Shown one piece after another: positions 9,741-20,000 of a stretch of 64,000 nucleotides of DNA (position 1 is its first letter; every line of letters begins with the position of its first letter). The notes under the pieces were generated by a model. It did no database searches. It saw only the letters and a list, made by a program, of their open reading frames with translations, and was not told the DNA's origin. The DNA is from JAVEDQ01 sp963783105 (GTDB lineage Bacteria > Actinomycetota > Actinomycetes > Frankiales > Frankiaceae), in the NCBI GenBank assembly GCA_963783105.1, contig CAWAMI010000009.1, forward strand, positions 1-64,000. Direction: 5' to 3'. Position numbers and translations under genes: made by a program.

Positions 9741-10312
9741 ACCGCCCTGCCACCGCCCGCCCGCTCCCGGAGCCGTGGTCGACGCGGCGCTCCGTGCTGC
9801 CCCTGCACCCGCTGGAGGGCGACGTCGCCGAGCGGGTCCTCGGTCTCGGCGCCCGGCAGGTCAACCTCTACCGGTCGCTGGCGCACACCCCCGACCTGCT
9901 GGAGGCCTGGATCGACTGGGCCTGGGCGCTGCGCGAGAAGTGCACGACCCCGCGCGCGCTGCGGGAGCTGATGATCCTGCGGACCGCGGTGGTGATGCAG
10001 TCCCGGTACGAGTGGCATCAGCACGTCGCGATGGCCGAGCAGGCCGGCGTCGGCGAGGACAAGGTGCTGGCCGTCGCCGCCTGGCAGACGAGCGACCTGT
10101 TCGACGCAGCGGAACGCGCGGCCCTGATGCTGACCGACGCGATGCTCACGGGCAGCGTTCCGGATGCCGTGCACGACGAGGTCGCCCGACACTTCACCGA
10201 GTCCGAGCGGGTCGAGCTCGTCCTCACGGCCGGGTTCTACGCGATGGTCCCGCGGGTGCTGGACGCCTGCCGGGTGCCGGTGGAGGGCGCGGAGGAGGAT
10301 CCCCAGGGCTGA
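9737..10312 (+). CDS. Carboxymuconolactone decarboxylase family protein
   Basis: A 191-residue member of the CMD/AhpD-like alpha-helical fold. It has the core LRELMILRTAVVMQSRYEWHQHVAMAEQAGV, with the conserved Glu-Trp-His cluster but no CxxC pair, so a disulfide reductase role is unlikely. It is last in the cat operon and coupled to pcaJ by a four-base overlap. The position suggests lactone chemistry in aromatic degradation. True PcaC acts in the protocatechuate branch, which is not encoded here, so the substrate is open. Confidence 0.7.
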   Translation: MNRPATARPLPEPWSTRRSVLPLHPLEGDVAERVLGLGARQVNLYRSLAHTPDLLEAWIDWAWALREKCTTPRALRELMILRTAVVMQSRYEWHQHVAMAEQAGVGEDKVLAVAAWQTSDLFDAAERAALMLTDAMLTGSVPDAVHDEVARHFTESERVELVLTAGFYAMVPRVLDACRVPVEGAEEDPQG

Positions 10313-10322
10313 CGGCGCCCCG

Positions 10323-11909
10323 TCAGCGCTCGGCGGCCCGTTCTCGCAGCACCTTCTTCTGCACCTTGCCGGTCGAGGTCTTCGGCAGCTCGCCGAACAC
10401 GAACGACTTCGGCACCTTGAACCGGGCGAGGCGCTCCCGCACGTGCCCGGCGAGTTCCTCCGCGAGCTCGTCGGTGCCCTCGCCCTCCCGCAGCGTCACG
10501 TGCGCGACCGGGACCTCGCCCCACTTCTCGTGCGGCTCGCCGACCACGGCGGACTCGAGCACCGCGGGGTGGGTGTCGATGACCCGCTCGACCTCGACCG
10601 AGGAGATGTTCTCGCCGCCGGAGATGATGATGTCCTTGCTCCGGTCCCGGATCTCGACGTAGCCGTCCGGATGCACGACGCCGAGGTCACCCGTCCGGAA
10701 CCAGCCGGTGGGCCGCCCCGCGACGTCGCCGTGCAGGGTGGCGGCCTCGGTCGCCTCGTCGTCCCGGTAGTAGCCGAGCATGACGTCGTTGCCGCGCGCG
10801 ACGATCTCGCCGATCGTCTCCGCGTCGGCCGGGACGTCGGCGCCCTCCTCGTCCACGACCCGCAGCCGGTCGGCGACGAAGTTGGCGACGCCCTGGCGGG
10901 CCTTCAGCTCGGCGATCCGATCGGCGGGCTCGTCGTCCCAGTCCGGGTTCCACTGGTTGATCACGGCCGGGCCGTAGGTCTCGGTGAGGCCGTAGAGGTG
11001 GGTCACGTTCATGTGCAGGTCCGACATGCGGGCCAGCAGCGTCGGCGTCGGCGGCGCCCCGCCGGTCTGGACCTCGACCTGCTGCGCCAGCCGCTCTCCC
11101 TCGGCCTCGGGCGCGCTGGCGATCATCGTCAGCACGGTCGGGGCGGCGCTGAAGTGGGTGACGCCCTCGTCGCGCAGCAGCCGCCAGATCGTCGTCGGCT
11201 CCACCTTCGGCAGGCAGACGTGCGTCGCGCCGGCCGCGGTCACCGCCCAGGGGAAGCACCAGCCGTCGCAGTGGAACATCGGGAGGGTCCACAGGTACTG
11301 CGAGCGCGGGCCGAGGCCGGTGTGCATCGCCATCGCCATCGCCTGCAGGTAGGCGCCGCGGTGGGCGTACATGACGCCCTTGGGTGCCCCGGTCGTGCCG
11401 CTCGTGTAGTTGAGGGCCAGCAGGCCGGTCTCGTCCTCGCAGGGCAGCGTCACCGGATCGGCGTCGCGGAGCAGCCGTTCGTACTCGTCGTCGTCCGACT
11501 CCGGCGCGGCGACGACCAGCCGGATGCCGGCCGAAGCCGCGACCTTCTCCGCGGCCTCGGCGAAGGCGGCGTCGGCGACCAGCACGGACGCGCCCGCGTG
11601 GTCGAGGATGTACTCGATCTCCTCCGCCGACAGGCGCGTGTTCAGCGGCACGAGCACCCCCTGCGCCCACGGCACACCGTGGTGCATCTCGAGCATCGTG
11701 GCGCTGTTGCCGCACAGCGCGGCGACGCGGTCGCCCGGCTGGACGCCGAGCGCGGTCAACGCGCCCGCGAGCCGGGAGCTGCGGTCGGCGAACTCCCGGT
11801 AGGTGAAGCGGCGATCGCCGTCGACGACGGCCGTGCGGTCCGGGGTGACGGCGGCGGAGCGCGCGAGAAAGGCCGTCGGGGTCAGCTGGCTGAAGGTGAA
11901 GTCGGCCAT
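10323..11909 (-). CDS. Acyl-CoA synthetase (AMP-forming, medium/long-chain fatty acid-CoA ligase type)
   Basis: Adenylate-forming enzyme of 528 residues that activates a carboxylic acid to its CoA thioester. Core motifs: LNYTSGTTGAPKGVMYAHRG (P-loop-like A3), HLYGLTETYGP (A5), WFRTGDLGVVHPDGYVEIRDRSKD (A7/A8) and the catalytic Lys near the end in LPKTSTGKVQKKVLRER (A10). The ATG at 11909 follows a ggagg site. It converges with the cat operon, ending 10 bp from it. The closest known type is the short/medium-chain ligase family used in fatty or aromatic acid breakdown; the substrate is not determined. Confidence 0.87.
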   Translation of the reverse strand: MADFTFSQLTPTAFLARSAAVTPDRTAVVDGDRRFTYREFADRSSRLAGALTALGVQPGDRVAALCGNSATMLEMHHGVPWAQGVLVPLNTRLSAEEIEYILDHAGASVLVADAAFAEAAEKVAASAGIRLVVAAPESDDDEYERLLRDADPVTLPCEDETGLLALNYTSGTTGAPKGVMYAHRGAYLQAMAMAMHTGLGPRSQYLWTLPMFHCDGWCFPWAVTAAGATHVCLPKVEPTTIWRLLRDEGVTHFSAAPTVLTMIASAPEAEGERLAQQVEVQTGGAPPTPTLLARMSDLHMNVTHLYGLTETYGPAVINQWNPDWDDEPADRIAELKARQGVANFVADRLRVVDEEGADVPADAETIGEIVARGNDVMLGYYRDDEATEAATLHGDVAGRPTGWFRTGDLGVVHPDGYVEIRDRSKDIIISGGENISSVEVERVIDTHPAVLESAVVGEPHEKWGEVPVAHVTLREGEGTDELAEELAGHVRERLARFKVPKSFVFGELPKTSTGKVQKKVLRERAAER

Positions 11910-12053
11910 GGGGTCCTCCCTGGGGCTCCGTGCGGTTTCGGGCTGGGGGCTGGGGGTGCTGCGTCGAGGCGGTCGGAGCCCTCGTGGCATCTGCCTACCC
12001 GCGCGCCGCACGCCCATGTGCTCTGGGTCACATGCTCGGCTAGCCTTCGCCGC

Positions 12054-12632
12054 ATGACCGGACACGAGGTGAGCCGCTTCGGCCACGTCGAGCTCGACGA
12101 TCTGCCCGACGACCTGCGGGCCCGGGTGGGGGCCATCGCCGAGAGGTCGGGGTTCGTGCCCAACGTCTTCCGCGCGCTGGGCCGTCGACCGAGGGAGCTG
12201 CGCGCCTTCCTCGACTACCACGACGCGCTGATGGACTCGGACGACGGGCTGAGCAGGGCGGAACGCGAGCTCGTCGTCGTCGCCACCTCCGGAGCGAACC
12301 GCTGCACCTACTGCGTGGTGGCCCACGGCGCGATCCTGCGGATCCGCGCGAAGGACCCGTACCTGGCCGACGCGGTCGCCACCAACCCCTACGGCACCGA
12401 ACTCGACCCCCGCCGTCGGGCCATCGTCAACCTCGCGCTGCTGCTCGCAACCGACTCGGCCTCCTGCACCGACGCCGACCTCGACGACGCGCGGGCGGCG
12501 GGGCTGACCGAGGACGAGATCTGGGACGTCGGCGCGATCACCGCGCTGTTCGCGCTGTCGAACCGGATGGCGCACCTGACGGCGCTGCGCCCGAACCCGG
12601 AGTTCTACGTCCTGGGGCGGCTCCCGCGCTGA
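12054..12632 (+). CDS. AhpD/CMD-like peroxidase-related protein
   Basis: A 192-residue alkylhydroperoxidase D-like protein. The redox CxxC with downstream His is present in CTYCVVAHGAILR, about residues 82-95, the hallmark of the uncharacterised peroxidase-related subfamily. The start ATG fits the family N-terminus (GFVPNVFRALGRRPRELRAF). It is divergent from the acyl-CoA ligase with 144 bp between, so promoters for both lie there. Likely role is peroxide or thiol-disulfide chemistry; the physiological reductant is unknown. Confidence 0.78.
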   Translation: MTGHEVSRFGHVELDDLPDDLRARVGAIAERSGFVPNVFRALGRRPRELRAFLDYHDALMDSDDGLSRAERELVVVATSGANRCTYCVVAHGAILRIRAKDPYLADAVATNPYGTELDPRRRAIVNLALLLATDSASCTDADLDDARAAGLTEDEIWDVGAITALFALSNRMAHLTALRPNPEFYVLGRLPR

Positions 12633-12746
12633 TGCCGCCGGGCAACGCCCCACGGGTCCGCCCAGTAGCTGAGGCGACGCTCGTGGCCCCGGCGTCGGCA
12701 GGTGCGGTCGGGCGATCGGCTCAACCCTGGGCAAGCGCAGCACGTA

Positions 12747-12765
12747 TTTAGGGTTGTAGGCTAAA
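12747..12765. promoter_or_regulatory. Inverted repeat upstream of the Fic gene, candidate operator
   Basis: Arms TTTAG (12747-12751) and CTAAA (12761-12765) are separated by 9 bp, in an AT-rich patch inside GC-rich DNA, just before the ribosome site aaaggagg (12773-12780) and GTG 12785. The position fits autoregulation by the C-terminal winged-helix part of the Fic protein. This is inference from position and symmetry only. Confidence 0.35.
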
Positions 12766-12784
12766 CCTCAATAAAGGAGGGTGC

Positions 12785-14059
12785 GTGTCCAGGCTTGTGC
12801 CGCGTCGCTGGGAGGCCGACCTGTTGGCGCCGTCCCGCCGTGACGCGCGCCCATGCGAGTACGAGGCCTACGTTCCCGACGCCCTCGTCGGGCGGCGGAT
12901 AACACTCGACGGCGAGGTGGCCGCCGACGTTGCCGAAGCCGAGGCGGCGATCACTCGCCTCGACCTCGAAGCCGCCGCACTGACCGACACCGAGGCACTC
13001 GCACGGATCCTGCTCCGGGCGGAGTCGGTCGCCTCCTCGAAGATCGAAGGGCTGGAGGTGGGGGCCCGCCGGCTGCTGCGGGCCGAGGCCGCCCGCGAGC
13101 TGGGGGACGAACCGTCGGACGTCACCGCTCTCGAAGTGCTCGGCAACATCGAGGCGATGGTGGTCGGCATCGAGCGGGTGCAGCCGGGCGCGGCCATCAC
13201 CACCGACCTGCTGCTCGAACTGCATCGCCGCCTGCTCGCCGGCTCGCGGCTCGAGGTGCACGGAGGCCGGTTCCGAGACCAGCAGAACTGGATCGGCGGC
13301 AGCGACCACAACCCCTGCTCGGCCGCCTTCGTGCCGCCGCCCCCGGAGCTCGTCGAGAAGCTGATGGCGGACCTGGTGAACTTCGCCAACGAGGACTCGC
13401 TGCCGGCGGTGGCCCAGGCCGCCATCGCCCACGCCCAGTTCGAGACCATCCACCCCTTCATCGACGGCAACGGGCGGACCGGCCGGGCGTTGATTCACCT
13501 CATCCTTCGCCGCCGGGGCTTGGCGCAGCGCGTGCTGCCCCCGGTGTCCCTCGTGCTCGCCACGTGGGCCAAGGACTACGTCGGGTCCCTGACGGCGACG
13601 AGGTACCGGGGCGGGGCCACCGGCCGGGAGGCGCACGAGGGGATCAACCTCTGGGTCGGCCGGTTCGCCGGTGCCTGCAAGCGCGCCGTCGCTGACGCGG
13701 CGGCCTTCGAGGCTCGCGCGCGGACGCTCGAGGACGCCTGGCGCGAGCGGCTGGGCCGGGTGCGGAGCCGTTCCGCCACCGACCTCCTGCTCCCGGCCCT
13801 CCTTGGCGCACCGGTGGTGACGGTGTCGAGCGCCGCCGGCCTCATCGGCCGGAGCTTCCCCCAGACCAACGAGGCGGTACGGCGGCTGGAAGAGGCGGGC
13901 GTCCTGCGACAGGTGACGGTCGGGCGTCGCAACCGCGCCTTCGAGGCCCCCGACATCATCGCCGCATTCACCGATCTGGAGCGCCAGCTCGCCAGTCCGC
14001 AGGGCGACACCCGGTCCTCGCAACCGTTGCGCCGGGTGCCCCGACGGCGCCCGACCTGA
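12785..14059 (+). CDS. Fic family AMPylase-type protein with winged-helix C-terminus
   Basis: Transfers AMP (or another nucleotide) to a target hydroxyl. It has 424 residues: Fic N-terminal domain, Fic core with the intact catalytic motif HPFIDGNGRTGR near residue 223, and a C-terminal helix-turn-helix (VVTVSSAAGLIGRSFPQTNEAVRRLEEAGVL). An inhibitory helix motif SSKIEG lies before the core near residue 84, the class II arrangement, so the enzyme is expected to be self-inhibited. GTG start with a strong aaaggagg site. No toxin partner is adjacent. Target unknown; the HTH suggests it controls its own promoter. Confidence 0.88.
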   Translation: MSRLVPRRWEADLLAPSRRDARPCEYEAYVPDALVGRRITLDGEVAADVAEAEAAITRLDLEAAALTDTEALARILLRAESVASSKIEGLEVGARRLLRAEAARELGDEPSDVTALEVLGNIEAMVVGIERVQPGAAITTDLLLELHRRLLAGSRLEVHGGRFRDQQNWIGGSDHNPCSAAFVPPPPELVEKLMADLVNFANEDSLPAVAQAAIAHAQFETIHPFIDGNGRTGRALIHLILRRRGLAQRVLPPVSLVLATWAKDYVGSLTATRYRGGATGREAHEGINLWVGRFAGACKRAVADAAAFEARARTLEDAWRERLGRVRSRSATDLLLPALLGAPVVTVSSAAGLIGRSFPQTNEAVRRLEEAGVLRQVTVGRRNRAFEAPDIIAAFTDLERQLASPQGDTRSSQPLRRVPRRRPT

Positions 14060-14245
14060 GCGCGCACGTCACGGTCGTCGGCAGGGTGCCCGCGCTTACT
14101 ACCTCGAGCGCCGCGCGGACGAGGACGACGTCGTCGCCACGATCTGGGTGAGACGCCCCTCTAGAGACTCGGGCTCACGGCACCCACGAGCGCGGCCCCG
14201 CACGTTGTCCATGACAGGTGCTGACCGCGGACCCACGAGAAAAAG

Positions 14246-14318
14246 CGCGCTCGGCAGGATTCGAACCTGCAACCTTCTGATCCGTAGTCAGATGCTCTGT
14301 CCGTTGAGCTACGAGCGC
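14246..14318 (-). tRNA. tRNA-Arg (anticodon ACG)
   Basis: On the minus strand the acceptor arms GCGCTCG and CGAGCGC pair fully, the D arm is GCTC...GAGC, the anticodon stem TCTGA/TCAGA encloses loop CTACGGA with anticodon ACG, and the T arm is GCAGG-TTCGAAT-CCTGC. No CCA is encoded. Confidence 0.95.
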
Positions 14319-14406
14319 CGGGCCCGGACACGGGGTCCGTCCGCCGACGCCACGATACCGAACCCGACGGCCCGCCGGTCGACGGAACCGTTCACCCCAG
14401 CGGCGC

Positions 14407-15249
14407 TCAGAGCTCGGTACGGAAGAACGTGACCGCCTGCCCCGTCAGCAGTACCCGCTCGCCGACCAGCTCGACGCCGACGTACCCGCCGCGGGCCGAG
14501 GCCTGGTAGCCCAGGAACGTCGGCCGCTCCAGCCGCTCCGCCCAGTACGGCGCGAGGCAGCAGTGCGCCGCTCCGGTCACCGGGTCCTCGTCGATGCCGA
14601 CGGCCGGGGCGAAGAACCGGGAGACCACATCGACGCCGTTGCCGCGGTCCGGGGCATCCGGCGGCGAGCGGTCGTCCGCGCGGGCGGTGACGATCACGCC
14701 CATCGCGTCGAGCTCGGCGATCCTGGCGAACTCGGGTCGCAGCGCGCGCACCGCAGCCTCGTCGCGGAGCTCGACGAGGAACTTGTCGCTGCTCCGGCCG
14801 ATCCAGCGCACCCCGTCCCGGCCGGCCCCCTCACCGAGCCCGGCGACGACGGCCCCCGCCAGCGCACGGTCGGTCACCTCTTCCGGGGCGTCGGCAGGGA
14901 AGTCGAGCTGGATGCCGCCCTCGACCCGGGCGGCGCTCAGCTCGCCGCTGCGGGTGGCGAACCGCAACCGCTGCGCCGACTCTCCCGACTCCCACAGCGC
15001 GTGGGCGGACGCGAGGGTCGCGTGGCCGCACAGGTCGACCTCGACCGCCGGGGTGAACCAGCGCAGCCCGTAGGAACCGGGCTCCAACCGGGCCTCGAGG
15101 AACGCCGTCTCGGCCAGGTTCATCTCGGCGGCAACGGCCTGCATCCAGGCGTCGTCCGGCGTCCCTGACGGCCCGTCCAGCAGGACGACGCCGGCCGGGT
15201 TGCCGGCGAAGAGCCGGTCGGTGAAGGCGTCGACCTGGAACAGGCGCAT
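14407..15249 (-). CDS. PhzF-family isomerase-like protein
   Basis: A 280-residue member of the diaminopimelate-epimerase fold family (PhzF/YddE). It begins MRLFQVDAFTDRLFAGNPAGVVLL with the conserved AGNPA turn, then NLAETAFLE (the catalytic Glu of the family), DLCGHATLASAHAL and EDPVTGAAHCCLAPYW. No other phenazine genes are nearby, so a general isomerase function is likelier than phenazine synthesis. It starts 9 bp after the penicillin-binding protein stop and is probably co-transcribed with it. Confidence 0.85.
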   Translation of the reverse strand: MRLFQVDAFTDRLFAGNPAGVVLLDGPSGTPDDAWMQAVAAEMNLAETAFLEARLEPGSYGLRWFTPAVEVDLCGHATLASAHALWESGESAQRLRFATRSGELSAARVEGGIQLDFPADAPEEVTDRALAGAVVAGLGEGAGRDGVRWIGRSSDKFLVELRDEAAVRALRPEFARIAELDAMGVIVTARADDRSPPDAPDRGNGVDVVSRFFAPAVGIDEDPVTGAAHCCLAPYWAERLERPTFLGYQASARGGYVGVELVGERVLLTGQAVTFFRTEL

Positions 15250-15258
15250 GTCCGACGG

Positions 15259-16864
15259 TCAGCCGCCGCCCTGGGCGTTCTGCAGGACGCGGGCCGCCAG
15301 CGGGGCGGCGGCGTCGCCGCCGAAGCCGCCGTCCGGAACGACCACCGCGACGGCGTAGTCGCCGAGGTAGCCGGTGAACCAGGCGTGGGTCTTGGGCGGG
15401 TTCGCCGTTCCGAACTCGGCCGTTCCCGTCTTGCCCGCGACGCCGCTGCCCGAGATGGACGTCGCGGTCCCCCTCGAGACCACCGCCTGCATCGCCGTCC
15501 GCATCTGGTCGACGACGTTCGGCGGCAGCGTGCGCGGCTCGACGGCGGGCTGCATCGGGCCGTCCTCGGGAAGGATGCGCGGCTGGTGCCACGTCCCCGT
15601 GCTCGCCGCCGAGACGATCGAGGCCATGCCGAGCGGACTCGTCTCGACCTGCGCCTGCCCGAACGCGGCCGCGGCGTACTCCGCCCCGGAGACGGGCGGG
15701 AAGTTGCAGGTGAACGTCGGGATCGGGAGCGGGTCCGGGGTCTGCGCCCCACCCGGCAGGGCGGTGCACCCGTAGAAGGAGGCCGCCTTCGCGAGCGCCC
15801 CCTCCGGCAGCTTCTCCGCGATGTTGACGAAGGCGGTGTTGCAGGACTTCGCGAAGGCGGTGAGGAAGCTGATCTGCCCGAAGGCCTCGTCCTCGGCGTT
15901 CTTGAAGGTCACTCCGCCCGCGGTGACGGTCGGCGGGCAGGAGACGGGCGTGTCGAGCGTGAAGCCGTTCTGCAACGCGGCGGTCGCGGTCACGATCTTG
16001 AACGTCGACCCGGGCGGATACCGCCCGGCCAGCCCGGCACCCGTGGCGGCGAGGATGGCGCCGTTCCGGTTGTCCAGCAGCACGATCGACGCGGGTTTCG
16101 CGGAGCCGGCGCCGACGTTCTCGACCATCTTCTGCAACGACAGGTCCAGCGTCGTGCGGACGTCGCTGCCCGGCTTGCCGGGGAGCGTCGCCAGCTGCTC
16201 GACCTTGGCGCCGGACGACGACAGCACGCTGACCGACGCGGGCGCGCGACCGTCCAGGGTGTCGGCGAACGCCACGTGCAGGGCTGCGGGTCCGTTGCCC
16301 GAGCCGGAGTCGTCGGATGGTGCCCGTCCGATGACGGTCTGCCGCAGCTGAGCGTCATCGCCGATCTGCTGGCCGTTGCGGTCAAGCACGTGCCCGTACT
16401 GCTGCTTGCGCGCGCACGAGCGCGAGGTGCTGGCCGGCCTGGAGCGACGGGTGCAGCGCGGCCGGGGACCAGGCGACGTGCCAGTCGCCGTTCCGCTTGG
16501 CCAGGGGAAGCGTCCCCTCGTAGGTCCAGTCCGGGTAGTTGGCGGGCGTGATGGTGGCCCGGAAGGTGGCGCTCGGCGCGTCGCCGGTCGAGACCGACAG
16601 CAGCTCGTACTTCGCCTCCTGCTCTTCCAAGCCCGTCGCCGACGCCCTGTAGAAGGCGGTGAAGCTGTCGACCGGCTGGTCGGCGACCACCGCCATCTGG
16701 TCGTACCGGCCGGCGGACCAGTCGTCGAGATACCCCTCGACGGCCTGCTTCGCCTGACCGCCCGAGGACTGGCGTTGGATGACCACGACGACGGCGGTGA
16801 CCGCCACGACGAGCACGACGGCGGCGGCCAGGATTCCGAGTCCGGCGCGGCGGGAGAGGCTCAT
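15259..16864 (-). pseudogene. Penicillin-binding protein (MecA N-terminal plus transpeptidase domains), frameshifted once
   Basis: Peptidoglycan D,D-transpeptidase, membrane-anchored. The first frame (16864 to about 16410) has a signal anchor LGILAAAVVLVVAVTAVVVV and the NTF2-like MecA_N domain (QAVEGYLDDWSAGRYDQMA, YEGTLPLAKRNGDWHVAWSP, HPSLQAGQHLALVRAQA). The second frame (to 15259) has VLDRNGQQIG and the transpeptidase motifs STFK, SCN and KTGTAEF. The frames meet in a GCGCGCGC run at 16408-16415, where a one-base loss or two-base gain explains the break. All active-site motifs survive, so a sequence error or very recent mutation is likely. The continuous gene would encode about 534 residues. 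Confidence 0.87.
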
Positions 16865-17082
16865 CAGGGCTATTCAACCGGAGCCGCCTGTGCGTCCCGG
16901 ACCAGGGCCTCCGCGATCCCGGTCTCTCATGCGGATCCGGCCCGTCCCACATGAGAAGCCGGCGGAGACCAGCTGTGCGTGACCGAACGTGCGCCAGCTG
17001 TAGGTTCTTCGCCGTTCGGGTGGACACCCCTTCCGAGGGTGCGGTAGCACGGCGGCTCTCGCGCGCCCGATCGGAGCCCGAA

Positions 17083-20000
17083 GTGCCTGACGCCTTCACC
17101 CGCACCTACGCGGACCGCACGTACCGGTACAGCACGCTCGTCCGCCACGGCGGCGCCGTCCTCGCCTTCGCGATGGACGACCGGCAGCGTATCCACTACA
17201 GCGTGCTCGACCCGGGCGCAGGGCCGACGGACGCCGACGGCTGGCTCGCCAACCCCCAGGAGCTGCCGTTCGCCGCGGAGTTGGCGCGCGTCGGCTACGG
17301 CGTCGCCGACCAGGACCGGCTGCCTCAGGTCGCTCTCGGGGCGACCGCACCGCCGGCTGACGGCACGCCCGTGCCGGCCGCCGAGGTCGACCACTTCCTG
17401 TCCACCACCGCGCGCTTCACCGCCGACGCACCCTTCACGGTGCTGTCGGACGGCGTGCACGTCTACCTGTTCCGCCAGTCGATCCGGCCCGAGGACGCGC
17501 CCGACCGGATCCTCTACGTCACGAACAACGGCACGCCCGTCCTCGACGACGAGGGGCATCCGGTGCCCATGGTGGACGGCACCCTGCTCGCCGACCGTTA
17601 CGTCCTGGTCGGCCCGCAGCTGCAGCTGCCGCGCGAGGTCCGGTTCCAGCGCAGCCGGAGCCGGACGCGCCCCGCCAACGCCAAGGACGGCCTCGGCGCG
17701 ACCGATCTGGAGAACGCGCCCTTCTACGAGCCGACGCAGGCGCTGCAGTTCGTCGGTCACGTTACGGACGGCTCGTTCGGGGTCGCGGTTGTCCCGACGT
17801 CGGTGGTGGAGGTCAGCCGCTGGCAGTTCGCGCTTCCAGACCCGCACTCCGACCGCATCAACCTCGTCAACGTCGAACGCACCACCGACGGGCTCTTCGA
17901 CACGCTCGGCCACCAGTTCCTGACCTGCCCGGACCACCCGGACGTCTTCGCCACCGAGCCCGGCACGTGCCCGGCCGCCAGCCAGGCCGACCCCTCCCGC
18001 GTCTGTGGGCTGACGCTGATCCCGGCGAGCGAGGATCCCGGCTACGCCGGGTCGGCCCTGGACTTCGCGTCCGAGGGGGACCGCGTCGATCTGCTCGCGG
18101 GATCCGGGGGTGCCGGAGCGGTCGGAGTCCTGGGCAGCATCTTCACCGTGGAGGCCTGGCTCGCGCCGCGGCTGTCCTCCGGCGACGTCGGTGAGCGGAT
18201 CCTGCTGGGCGGCGGCGGGACGACGGGGTCAGACGGACTCTCGGTGTGGTTGTCCGACAGCGGCGCCGTGCGGGCCGGGGTCGGCGACGGGTCGTCCTGG
18301 CACGAGACCACCAGCCCCGACCTCCTGCGCGACGGGGTCTGGCAGCACCTGGCGGTGACGTGCGACGGCCGCCGGCTCCGCGTCTACGTCGGGGGAGTGC
18401 TGGCGCACGTCGGCGACCCGTTCCCGGCCGGCCCGTCCTCTGCGGCGGAGGGGCCGGATGCGGCGACGAACGTGTTCCCCACGGCCATCGGTGCCCCGAC
18501 GGCCGGCTACCGCGGGCTGCTCGACGAGCTGCGGATCTGGTCCGTCCGCCGGACGGCCCGCGATCTGCAGGCCGGCATGTGCCGACGGCTCGTCGGTCTC
18601 GAACCGGCCCTGAGCTGCTACCTGCGGCTCGACGAGGGCGAGGGCGGCGAGGTCTGGGACGTCTCGCCGTCGGGGCTGCGGGGCGCGGTGACCGGCGCGA
18701 GCTGGGTGACCTCGACCGCCCCGATCGCCGACTCGATCGGCATCAGCCGCAGCAGCGTCGGCATCGCGGGACGCTCCGTCAGCACCGGCGTCTCGCTGCT
18801 GCTCTACTCCCAGCAGGAGGAGGCCCACAGCGGCTACCGGTCCCTCGAGCAGGCCAAGCTGCTCAAGCGCAGCTCCCGCGTGCTGCTGGCGGTGGGGACG
18901 CGGCCCGCGGACGCCGGGGGTGGAACGGGGAACGGGGGCGCCGTGCCCGCCGACGACGCGGTGGCCGTCGTCGACGTGGGCGTCTCCGGCGCCGGCAAGG
19001 TGGCCGAACTGCCGGCCACGCTGCACCTGCCGACGGTCGAGGCGCTGACGCCCTCGCACGGTTCTCCGGAGGAGCTGCTGGCCCGGCGCGCCGCCAACGA
19101 GCAGTTGGCCAGCAGCTGCCGGAGTGAGATCGCCACGCTGCAGCCGCGGCTGCGCGACGTGCGCGACGCCGTCGACTACCTCACCCGGCTGACGTCGGTC
19201 TGGGTCCTGCCGGATGCGCCGCCGCTCCTCGCGGCCGACGCGGTCGGCCGCTTCACCGCCGCGCACTCGGCGCTCGTGGAGGCCGAGGCCGCGCTCAACG
19301 ACCTCTACGCCGCGGCCACCACCGCCCGGGCCCTGTTCTTCACCGACGCCTACTACGGCGGCACGGTCGTCAGCCTGCCGATCGGGTCGTACTCGAACGC
19401 GCAGCTGCTCGGCCTGAACCTGTCGCACGTCATCAGCTCGATGCAGATCCCGCCGGAGCTGCACGTCACCGGTCACACCTCCGACACGCCCCCACGCAAC
19501 GGCGGCTTCGACGGCAACGTCGCCGACCTCGGCTCGTGGAACGACCTCTTCGCCAGCCTCACCATCGAACTCAACGGTGCGCTGAACCAGGCGCGGGAGA
19601 ACGCCTACAACGCCGCGATCGCCGCGCAGGACACCGCGCGACGGGACATCGTCGCGCTGCGCGACTCGCTCAACGCCGAGCTCACCGCGGGCAACGCGCG
19701 GCTCGCCGAATTGACGACCACGTTGGCGCAGGCCGTCGACGAGATCCGGCGCGCCACGCTCGCCCTCGGCGGCGGGAGCACCGCGGAGATGCCGCTGCTC
19801 TCGCTCGACCGGCACGGCCTGTCGGCCTCGGGCGCCCTCCTCCCGTTCGTGCGCACCCCGAGCGCGCCACGCCTGACCGAGAGCGCGCAGGCCCGGGTCG
19901 CGATGTACGTGCGCAACACCGACGACGAGCTGACGGCGATCCACCTCGACACCCGGGTGGAGCGGCCGTCGTTCGCGCTGCACGCCGCGACGGGCGAGGT

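Noticed and set aside
10164..12053. Long plus-strand frame opposite the acyl-CoA synthetase
   Set aside because: Antisense of a gene with complete adenylation motifs; only its last part (from 12054) is a real gene.
14060..14245. Possible remnant of a small protein (YLERRADEDDVV-like) between Fic and tRNA-Arg
   Set aside because: No start, ribosome site or family could be recognised; it may be chance in GC-rich DNA.
14407..15249. Phenazine biosynthesis gene
   Set aside because: PhzF-fold proteins are widespread and no other phz gene is present.
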